This document shows, piece by piece, positions 6,589 through 13,985 of a stretch of 64,000 nt of DNA. The notes under the pieces were generated by a model, which saw only the letters and a list, made by a program, of their open reading frames with translations, made no database searches and was not told the origin of the DNA. Every line of letters starts with the position of its first letter. Position 1 is the stretch's first letter. This DNA is from Thermoanaerobacterium sp. PSU-2 (GTDB lineage Bacteria > Bacillota > Thermoanaerobacteria > Thermoanaerobacterales > Thermoanaerobacteraceae). The position numbers and the translations under genes were made by a program. The stretch lies in NCBI RefSeq assembly GCF_002102475.1, contig NZ_MSQD01000010.1, forward strand, positions 1-64,000, read 5' to 3'.

Positions 6589-9282
6589 TTATTTAAGTAT
6601 TATCTTGTAGTTGAAAAAAGTCATGATGTAGCAAATCTCATCATCTGAAATATTTATATCGTATTTTTTATTTAAAATCTCACATGACTTTTTAACTATT
6701 ATATAAAGTTCACGGTTTTCCGAAATATATTTTTCCCTATCAACAAATTCATCAACAGATCCGCCGCCCTTTAATCTATCTATCATACAAGCAACATGCA
6801 GGGCTATTCCAATCAAAGCGTTTGTATTAATTTTTGTATTCAGTTCACTTTCAATGGCGCTTATAAATTTTCGTATATCTTGTAGAACACTTTTACTGCT
6901 GATATTTTTCAACTGATTTTCTAATGTATCTCCCATCTTTAAATAAGTATTTTCAATATCTATAAGCCTTTGTATAGGCTTTATGGCCTCTAAACTTAAT
7001 ACTTCATGCAATCCATATTGAGGTATGCTTGTATCTATTTTAAATGAGCTCACTATGCATAAAATTTTGTTTTCTCTTTCAATATTTCTCAATCTGGTAT
7101 GAATGCTTTCTGTCCCCACAAGATTTATAGGAACAATTTCAAATATATTGCTGTCGTATTTAAGATGCTTATCAAGAATATTTTTTACAGCAACAGCGCT
7201 TCCTTCTCCAGTTGTACATACAGTTACAATAGAGATTTTCCCTTTCATTTCATTATCTAAATCAGCCCGCCGCTCAATCTCTAAAAATGTATTGACATTC
7301 AAAGTTTCATCATATACTTCCTCTAGAGAATACCCCATCATTGCCTTTCTTGTGGCCTCTATGACATGTAGTGTACTTACAAGCGGAATTGTTTTTGTCC
7401 TTATTCCAAATTCTTTTTCAATTTCTTCCCCAAAAGTTGTAAGAGACCCCATGTCCACTAAAAATAAGATATCAGATTTTATCCCAGAATTTTTAAGATA
7501 TGCCTTCAACCTTGAAATAACCTGCTGAGGCTTTTCATCAAGTGGAGCATTAATGCCTATAGCATATTTCGTTCCTAAAAGGTTATTGGCAGTTTCCACC
7601 ATAGAACTAGCTGTAGCAGTACCATGTGCAATTACAATTACTTTTACGTCTTTCTTCTCTTGCTCTTTTACAACTCTACCGTCGAAGGCAAAAAGCATAG
7701 CAAGAAAGCCAGCTTCATCGATAGGCATAGATACATCCAATACTCGCTCTATTATTTTCAGGCAATCAAGGGCTGTATTAAATTCTTCACTATGTTCAGT
7801 TCTAATTCTATTTAGCTGGGGATTCACGATCTTTCTATTTCGCTTAATTCGCTCAACCGCATTGTATATGTGTACTGCCATTCCACAGTAAAGTTCTTTG
7901 CTTAATTCCTTTTTCAGCCTCTTTTCAGCATATTTTATAATCTCTTCTACCGTTTGGACGATTTCAATGCCAACGACATTTTCGATGTCAGAAACGTCAA
8001 TAATCTTATTGACTTTGTGAAAATACTTTTCAAAGTAATCATTTATATCTTTCTCCATCTCTTTATCAAGTTCTTCACCTGTAAGTCCCATGCTTTTAAG
8101 CTCATGCATCCTAGAATCTATCATTTCATAAATATTATCTTTGCTGCTATCTTTCTCAAACAAGATGTTTTCTTCATTTTTGTCAAATACGTAGTACCTT
8201 TTATTTATCTCTAAAAACTTATTCCAAAGTTGACGGTGTTCCGTTTCCATATAAAGGCCATTTCTTATATACTGCGGCAAATCAATGCTATTTATTTTTA
8301 TTTCTTCTTTTTTATTTGAAACAAAATCTGCATAAGCTTTTGCACACGCAAGCTGAATATCTGTTTTCAACTGCCCAATGTTATTTGGACAGTTATAGCT
8401 TAGAAAAGCTTTCATTGAATTTACCGACACAATAATTTGCCTACCGAGTTTATTCGATTCTTCCCTTATAAATTGGCAGATAAGGTTGAATCTCTCATCA
8501 ATGCTTCTCTCTCGAAGACTTGGCAGACGTATGATCATCGGAATTCTTCTTGTAAATGTCTTAAGAAGGATAGAATCTGGATTCTCTGTAGTAGCAGAAA
8601 TTATCAATACATTGGATTTTCTCTCTAAATCGGTTTCACCAAGCCTTCTAAATATGCCCTTATCCATAAAGGTAAAAAACATTTCCTGCCCCTCTGGCGG
8701 AAGCCTATGAACCTCATCTAGAAAAAGTATTCCTCCATCAGCTTTTTCTATAAGTCCCACTTTATCATAATCCGCCCCTGTATAAGCACCCTTTTTAGAA
8801 CCAAATATTTGTCCCACCAAAAGTTGTGGATTATTGGCATAATCTGCGCAGTTAAAAACTATAAACGGAGAATTTTCATCCATTCTATTCATTTCAATTG
8901 CATATTTGTGTATGAGTTCTGCAAACATTGATTTTCCAACGCCTGTCTCTCCCAATATTAATATGTGCATTCCATTGGGAGGATACAGTATCGCTGCTTT
9001 AGCCTGCTCCACTGCAGAAAATAGACTTGGATTTTTTTCTAAAAATTTATCAAGAGAAGTTTCTTCTCTTTTATTTGAAATTTCCTCAACATATCTAAAA
9101 AGTACCGGCTTTGTACCTACTTTAACTGCTTTTCCTTCATCACATAGTCTATTTAAATCGCTACTGACATTAGCTCTGCTAAGCCCAAGAGAGTCAGCTA
9201 TATCAGAAGCACTTACGCCTATTCCTCTATCCAGTTCTTTTAGTTTCTGATAAACAATATCGATTCTCTTCAAAGTTACCAC
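6589..9282 (-). CDS. LevR/CelR-type sigma-54 activator with PRD and PTS domains
   Basis: An 897-residue sigma-54-dependent activator controlled by PTS phosphorylation. In order: an N-terminal helix-turn-helix (about 5-60), an AAA+ domain with Walker A GETGVGKS (111-118), the sigma-54 contact loop GAYTGA (165-170, a variant of GAFTGA) and Walker B GGILFLDE (183-190), a first PRD (about 460-560), an EIIA-Man-like domain (VKVIVIAHG), an EIIB-Gat-like segment (VTVCTTGEGSA), and a C-terminal PRD. The helix-turn-helix at the N terminus is characteristic of LevR proteins. Its targets are almost certainly the two -24/-12 promoters immediately downstream. EIIB-dependent phosphorylation of a PRD should switch it off without substrate; that is family knowledge. 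Confidence 0.92.
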   Translation of the reverse strand: MVTLKRIDIVYQKLKELDRGIGVSASDIADSLGLSRANVSSDLNRLCDEGKAVKVGTKPVLFRYVEEISNKREETSLDKFLEKNPSLFSAVEQAKAAILYPPNGMHILILGETGVGKSMFAELIHKYAIEMNRMDENSPFIVFNCADYANNPQLLVGQIFGSKKGAYTGADYDKVGLIEKADGGILFLDEVHRLPPEGQEMFFTFMDKGIFRRLGETDLERKSNVLIISATTENPDSILLKTFTRRIPMIIRLPSLRERSIDERFNLICQFIREESNKLGRQIIVSVNSMKAFLSYNCPNNIGQLKTDIQLACAKAYADFVSNKKEEIKINSIDLPQYIRNGLYMETEHRQLWNKFLEINKRYYVFDKNEENILFEKDSSKDNIYEMIDSRMHELKSMGLTGEELDKEMEKDINDYFEKYFHKVNKIIDVSDIENVVGIEIVQTVEEIIKYAEKRLKKELSKELYCGMAVHIYNAVERIKRNRKIVNPQLNRIRTEHSEEFNTALDCLKIIERVLDVSMPIDEAGFLAMLFAFDGRVVKEQEKKDVKVIVIAHGTATASSMVETANNLLGTKYAIGINAPLDEKPQQVISRLKAYLKNSGIKSDILFLVDMGSLTTFGEEIEKEFGIRTKTIPLVSTLHVIEATRKAMMGYSLEEVYDETLNVNTFLEIERRADLDNEMKGKISIVTVCTTGEGSAVAVKNILDKHLKYDSNIFEIVPINLVGTESIHTRLRNIERENKILCIVSSFKIDTSIPQYGLHEVLSLEAIKPIQRLIDIENTYLKMGDTLENQLKNISSKSVLQDIRKFISAIESELNTKINTNALIGIALHVACMIDRLKGGGSVDEFVDREKYISENRELYIIVKKSCEILNKKYDINISDDEICYIMTFFNYKIILK

Positions 9283-9490
9283 CTCAAGTAAAACAATATA
9301 ACATAAATCAATTTTAAATCAAATTACGCACAATATTCTCTTTTATTTATTATACATTAACTAAATCTTAATATAAATGAAAAACTTTGCACTTGCTTAT
9401 TTATTTTTTGCATAAAAAAGAGGCAGCTTTAAAGACCACCTTTTCAAATCCCAAACATCTTTCTTCCATCCATCGTCAATGATCCCATAT

Positions 9491-9746
9491 CTAATTATTA
9501 TATTGTTGCAGTATTATTTTTGAAAAGACTATCAAATCATTTAAACCATTTTCAATCAAATCCTGGACAATTTTCAAATCTATCAATTGATAATTATGCA
9601 CAGCGATGTTTCTAAAACCAACCATAGACTTTAATTTTTTCTCTAATGCGCCATCTATGATGCCATTTTTACGAAGCAGTTCAAATGCATCTCTACTATT
9701 TTGAGGAATGTGTAATTTCAGTTTTATTAATTACAACATCACTCAC
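9491..9746 (-). pseudogene. HepT (HEPN) toxin relic with internal deletion
   Basis: A GTG frame overlapping the MntA stop keeps about eight typical N-terminal residues (SDVVINK) and then shifts frame. The downstream frame encodes about 79 residues of a HepT C terminus, KLHIPQNSRDAFELL through to the ribonuclease motif RNIAVHNY (RX4HXY) and a normal end at 9491. Family members have roughly 50 residues between these pieces, so an internal deletion with a frameshift is inferred. The catalytic motif survives, but the N-terminal helices are lost. Confidence 0.75.
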
Positions 9747-10164
9747 TGTAAATCCGTCCCCTTTTTAATATTTTATCAATTATTTCAGCTCTTTCCTCAT
9801 TCAATTTTGCATAATCTTTCAATGCATACATTTCGAAATTCATTCGACTTAAATCATCACTGCAATAAATTATTTTTTTCGTTCCTACCACCTGAGCTTT
9901 GAATACAGTTGATGCTTTTCGCAAATCTATTAAATCCACATCCCGTTTTAGTAAATCCGCTAATTCCTGCGAAATCATAAATAAATCATAACCGCTAATA
10001 TCTTTATCACTTAAATATGCGATATCAATGTCACTATCGCTTCTAAAGATGCCATTTACAGCCGAACCAAACAGATATATTACATACGGCTCTACTTTAT
10101 TTATAAGAAAATTCTTTATTACATCGACTTGTTCATCGTTAATATTCATCGTCATCACCACCAT
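9739..10164 (-). CDS. mntA: MntA-type nucleotidyltransferase antitoxin
   Basis: A 141-residue minimal nucleotidyltransferase. The active-site signature is complete: GS (33-34) followed by RSDSDIDIAY, with D45 and D47 as metal ligands, and a third acidic residue likely at DVDLIDL. In the MntA-HepT system this enzyme AMPylates the HEPN ribonuclease to neutralise it. The partner gene overlaps its end but is broken, so this is an orphan antitoxin. The true start is uncertain: several ATG codons (10164, 10155, 10149) sit around a GGTGGTG site. Confidence 0.82.
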   Translation of the reverse strand: MVVMTMNINDEQVDVIKNFLINKVEPYVIYLFGSAVNGIFRSDSDIDIAYLSDKDISGYDLFMISQELADLLKRDVDLIDLRKASTVFKAQVVGTKKIIYCSDDLSRMNFEMYALKDYAKLNEERAEIIDKILKRGRIYSE

Positions 10165-10386
10165 TCATTATGATACATATGATATTAATCAAAAAACGAT
10201 TGTATAAAAAGACCTTAACTTTTCTTGATAAAATCTTTCAAGATTATTATGCCATATTGTTCTATCGCATACAATAGAAATTCATATCCCACCTTAAAAA
10301 GATGAAAATTTTCTTTCAAACCTTTTGCTATTTAGTTTTTATTAACAATTGCAAAAATAATTTAGCGTTAATATTAAATAACAGCA

Positions 10387-10424
10387 TTAAAAAATCTCCC
10401 CTCTTTTCAGATGGAGAGATTTTT
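10387..10424 (-). terminator. Terminator after oleate hydratase gene
   Basis: AAAATCTC (10391-10398) pairs with GAGATTTT (10416-10423), with T-rich flanks on both strands; it sits about ten bases after the minus-strand stop. Confidence 0.75.
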
Positions 10425-10434
10425 AATCATATAT

Positions 10435-12012
10435 TCATTTGAACATCGTCACAAATGACTTAAATAACGTTCTTACATCATACTGATATTGATTTATTGG
10501 TTCCACAGGTCTAGTTATTCCAAAAAGTTTATATACAGCAATTCTTGCAGATCTAACTGAATATTCTTCTGTGAATACTACGTCATCAGGTATTTCACAA
10601 AATTGCCCAATAAATGCTAAATTAGTTGAGCCTTCTGGTACAACTTGAGGTCTATCTCCTATCGACCTTGGCATAAATTGTGCTGTAATAAATGGCATCA
10701 TGCATGGAATGCAATTTGCCGATTTTATTATATCACCCATTTCTTTTTCAAATTTTAAATGATGCAAAAGTTCAATTAATATTTCTTCTCCTGTACATTC
10801 TGACATCCTCTTTTTAACATAATTACCTGGATTATCAGGATACAATCCATACCCCCAAAATACTTTCACATTATCAGGCTGATTTCTAAAGTGTGGTTGG
10901 TGTGCCAAAACAATTGACATAAACCAATTAGAATCCTTAAATGTAACAAGGGCGCCTGTCCCAGCTTTATTACGCGAAAATTTTTCCATCAAATCAAAAA
11001 ACTTTGAATCATGGCAAGTTACAGTAAATGATTCCCACTTTGACCCTTGTATATTATCGTCAAATACAGTAGGATTTCCTAAACCTTGTTTTTTCTTTGA
11101 AATCTTATCCCATAATTTCCACGATGCACCTTTTTCATTTAAAACAGGTGGCTTTGTCATGGATCCTAAGCTGTAGCCCTCTGTCATTGAACCATTTGTG
11201 ACAAATACAACGTCGCTTTCATTTAACTCAATTGTTTTTTCCATACCTTCTTCTTTGTAGTATATCTTTGTAACCGTAATTTTATCTGAATCCTTAAAGT
11301 CTAGATCTGTTACGACACATTTCAGTTCGAAATCAACATTGTGATTTTCCAAGAACTTCTTTATTGGTAAAATCAAAGAATCGTATTGATTATAAGGTGT
11401 TCTTGTCACACCTTCCAATGTATGAATTCTTGGAAATTCATGCATAAACCTTATCATATATCTTCTTAATTCTGCTAAACTATGCCACGGTTGAAATGCA
11501 AAAGTCGTTGCCCACATGTACCAAAAATTGGTCTCAAAAAAGTGTGGCTTAAACCAATCACTAATTTTTAACATATTAAGCTTCTCTTCAGGCGTTACAA
11601 TGAGCTTTGCCAAAGCAATTCTATCATCATTGTCAAAACCCATAGATGATACATCTATGACTTCACCGTTATTATTAACAAGCCTTGCATTAGAATGGGT
11701 TGGATGCTGAGAATCAAATTCAATTATTTCTTCTCTAACAGATTTCTCCGGATTGTCAATAGATGGTATTGACAATAAAAGCTCCCAAGTATTTTCATAA
11801 GTCTCATCGTTTAACATCCTGCCGCCTCTTATTACATATCCAGTTTCAGGATTACCTGCGCCATCATTGCTTCCACCTAAGACGTTCAATTCTTCGAAAA
11901 CATGAATATGATCACCTGGAAAGCTGCAGTCCCTAATCAAATAGCACGCTCCTGCAAGTGAGGCTATTCCTCCTCCCACAAAATAAGCATGAGTGTTTTT
12001 ATAATCCCTCAT
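10435..12012 (-). CDS. ohyA: Oleate hydratase (MCRA family)
   Basis: A 525-residue FAD-dependent hydratase that adds water to the double bond of unsaturated fatty acids, giving 10-hydroxy acids. The dinucleotide-binding FVGGGIASLAG lies at 11-21, and the family signature GGRMLNDETYENTW (63-76) carries the probable catalytic glutamate E73. Later matches include TCHDSKFF, FWGYGLYPDNPGNYV and MPFITAQFMPRSIGDRP. Many members are 560-590 residues, so this one is compact, mainly by a short N terminus. A TetR gene lies just upstream on the same strand with a 124-base spacer and may regulate it. Likely role: detoxifying or remodelling free unsaturated fatty acids. Confidence 0.92.
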   Translation of the reverse strand: MRDYKNTHAYFVGGGIASLAGACYLIRDCSFPGDHIHVFEELNVLGGSNDGAGNPETGYVIRGGRMLNDETYENTWELLLSIPSIDNPEKSVREEIIEFDSQHPTHSNARLVNNNGEVIDVSSMGFDNDDRIALAKLIVTPEEKLNMLKISDWFKPHFFETNFWYMWATTFAFQPWHSLAELRRYMIRFMHEFPRIHTLEGVTRTPYNQYDSLILPIKKFLENHNVDFELKCVVTDLDFKDSDKITVTKIYYKEEGMEKTIELNESDVVFVTNGSMTEGYSLGSMTKPPVLNEKGASWKLWDKISKKKQGLGNPTVFDDNIQGSKWESFTVTCHDSKFFDLMEKFSRNKAGTGALVTFKDSNWFMSIVLAHQPHFRNQPDNVKVFWGYGLYPDNPGNYVKKRMSECTGEEILIELLHHLKFEKEMGDIIKSANCIPCMMPFITAQFMPRSIGDRPQVVPEGSTNLAFIGQFCEIPDDVVFTEEYSVRSARIAVYKLFGITRPVEPINQYQYDVRTLFKSFVTMFK

Positions 12013-12136
12013 AAAAATCAGCTCCTTGATTATCGAATATTTCTAAAAATAATATAGCTTTATAAAACTGAATTTGAAATAATCAAAGAGCCTAAACTGT
12101 ATAAAATTTTGACATTTGATAGAATTTGTATATTTT

Positions 12137-12703
12137 TTAATCACACAGCTCATATTTTTGTAGAGCTTTCATGAAATTGCCTTCAATAAGTTCACTTAAA
12201 TCTTTAATTAGTTTCTCCGGCTCTTCCTTCATACCTTTTTTCATCCATTGTATTATTAATCCTATAAATGCCAGGGTATAAAAATTCGCAATAAATTCCT
12301 TGTGTTTCTCCTTCACTTTCATGTTCCTGGATATTTCATAAACAACCCCAATAACAAGGTCATATGTTACAGAATAAAGATAATTCTCCAAGTGCTCTCT
12401 CCCCAATGAGTTTAATGTATTCATGCAGAATAATTTGTTATCCTCAATGTATTTAAATACTTGATAAAATCCCTCTGTCCAATGTTCATAATTTTTATAT
12501 TGAGAGATTTTTTCAATAGCTTCTTTTTTATAAATCCACTCAAGCAGTTCAAAAATATCGTGAAAATGATAATAAAAAGTCTGCCTATTGAGGCCACATT
12601 TATCTACTATATCCTGTACAGAGATTTTATTTAATGGCTTTGTTTTCATCAATTCTTTAAGCGCATCAGCCATGGCTTTTTTCGTTATTTGAGAATTTGC
12701 CAT
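12137..12703 (-). CDS. TetR-family regulator
   Basis: A 188-residue repressor with an N-terminal TetR helix-turn-helix (ISVQDIVDKCGLNRQTFYYHF, about 25-46). The C-terminal half resembles the DhaS-like TetR subgroup. It begins three bases after larA ends, with a GAGGAG site inside the end of larA, so it is cotranscribed with the LarA-MBL-FAH genes. Its targets may be this operon or the oleate hydratase downstream; no palindromic operator was clear. Confidence 0.85.
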   Translation of the reverse strand: MANSQITKKAMADALKELMKTKPLNKISVQDIVDKCGLNRQTFYYHFHDIFELLEWIYKKEAIEKISQYKNYEHWTEGFYQVFKYIEDNKLFCMNTLNSLGREHLENYLYSVTYDLVIGVVYEISRNMKVKEKHKEFIANFYTLAFIGLIIQWMKKGMKEEPEKLIKDLSELIEGNFMKALQKYELCD

Positions 12704-12706
12704 ACA

Positions 12707-13960
12707 CTACTCCTCCACGTATGGCAGCGTGGAATTTGCGTATGGAAGAACAAGCACCTTAGGATCGTGATATTTTTTAATAGCTTCATCAAGTGCATCC
12801 TGCGAAGTCTTTGCATATTTAAAGAATATTTTTTCAGTGAAACTGCGGTCAAAAGATGATATGAGGTATATATCAGCCCTTTTTAATACTTCGCAGATTA
12901 CAGCGGCTTTATGCGCTCCAAGCCTGAATTCTTCTTTTATCCATTTCAATGGCTCATCTACAGATGATGAGTTTACCATCCAGTCTGAAAAAAGCTTCTC
13001 TCCAAGCCCTTCTCTGCATTCCGCCACTAATATTATTGTTCCACCGTCTTTTACAGAATATTGGGCATTGTCAAGCCCTTTTTGAGCTTGATAAAGGTTA
13101 ATGTCTTTTGGGTATCCTCCACAAGATGCGACGACAATATCAGCTTTTTCTGGTATAATCCTTTTGTACATTTTATCGATGTATTTAGCGCCTTCTCTGT
13201 GAGCTTTTATGGGATCACCTGACACTACTTTCACTATCTCTTTATGGCTATTTAAGACTGCATTTACTATAAAATCGACACCGGCTATCTTGCCACCTTC
13301 TTCGATGTCTTCTCTCATGGGATTTCCATCGATTTTGCCTGGCATCGCGCCTTCTGAAAACATGAGGACGTGATTTTTTTCTATTGTATTTTTGCTGCAA
13401 ACACCTGGTAGCAGCGCTTTATGTCCTCCGCTGTACCCTGCCTTATAGTGAAGCTCTAAGTTGCCTGTAGCTATGATGAAGTCTGCATTGTATACTTCAC
13501 GAAAGACTTCTACAGGCGTACCTCTTTTTGTAGTGCCAACGTACACGCAGTCATCTATATCATGGTCGATGCACTTTATCCTATTAAACACTTCTTCACC
13601 AACAAGCGTCTTCTTTTCATCATCTGTATGTTTCCTGTGGTATCCAAGCCCAAAAACGATTTTTATGCTGTCATCACTTATACCAGCCTTGTTTAATTCA
13701 TCGATTATAGGCGGTATTAGAATGTGAGACGGCGACGGACGTGTTATGTCGCTGGCTAATATTACGACATCTTTTTTGTCCTTAACCAAATCAGATAAAG
13801 GCGCTTTACCAATTGGATCTTTAAGCGACATCGATACTTCTTCCACAGGATTTTCAACGCCGGGTAAGTCCTCAGGATACAGCACTATACACATATTCTC
13901 ATCTATTCTTACGTCTACCGCACCTTTCCCGTATTTTAAGGAGATCTCTTTATGACCCAT
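12707..13960 (-). CDS. larA: LarA-type nickel-pincer racemase/epimerase
   Basis: A 417-residue member of the LarA family, which uses a nickel-pincer nucleotide to racemise or epimerise alpha-hydroxy acids. Family landmarks: SDITRPSPSH, the histidine pair in GLGYHRKHT, and ELHYKAGYSGGHKALLPG, which holds a catalytic histidine and the lysine that carries the cofactor. The ATG at 13960 is preferred over the GTG before it because GGAAGG lies six bases upstream. No larB, larC or larE is in the window, so the cofactor must be made elsewhere. It sits 23 bases after the beta-CASP gene. LarA homologues act on many hydroxy acids, so the substrate is open. The nikR-cbiMNQO operon in this window could supply nickel. 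Confidence 0.88.
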   Translation of the reverse strand: MGHKEISLKYGKGAVDVRIDENMCIVLYPEDLPGVENPVEEVSMSLKDPIGKAPLSDLVKDKKDVVILASDITRPSPSHILIPPIIDELNKAGISDDSIKIVFGLGYHRKHTDDEKKTLVGEEVFNRIKCIDHDIDDCVYVGTTKRGTPVEVFREVYNADFIIATGNLELHYKAGYSGGHKALLPGVCSKNTIEKNHVLMFSEGAMPGKIDGNPMREDIEEGGKIAGVDFIVNAVLNSHKEIVKVVSGDPIKAHREGAKYIDKMYKRIIPEKADIVVASCGGYPKDINLYQAQKGLDNAQYSVKDGGTIILVAECREGLGEKLFSDWMVNSSSVDEPLKWIKEEFRLGAHKAAVICEVLKRADIYLISSFDRSFTEKIFFKYAKTSQDALDEAIKKYHDPKVLVLPYANSTLPYVEE

Positions 13961-13985
13961 CACAAACCTTCCTTTCCACGAATAT

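Noticed and set aside
9410-9460. AT-rich partial inverted repeat near AGGCAGC and ACCACC after the HepT relic
   Set aside because: Too few pairs and no clean T run to support a terminator call.
10215-10330. Minus-strand open stretch of about 38 codons ending in LKDFIKKS, between mntA and ohyA
   Set aside because: It reads like protein but has no start codon or ribosome binding site and no recognisable family. It may be a relic or chance in AT-rich DNA.
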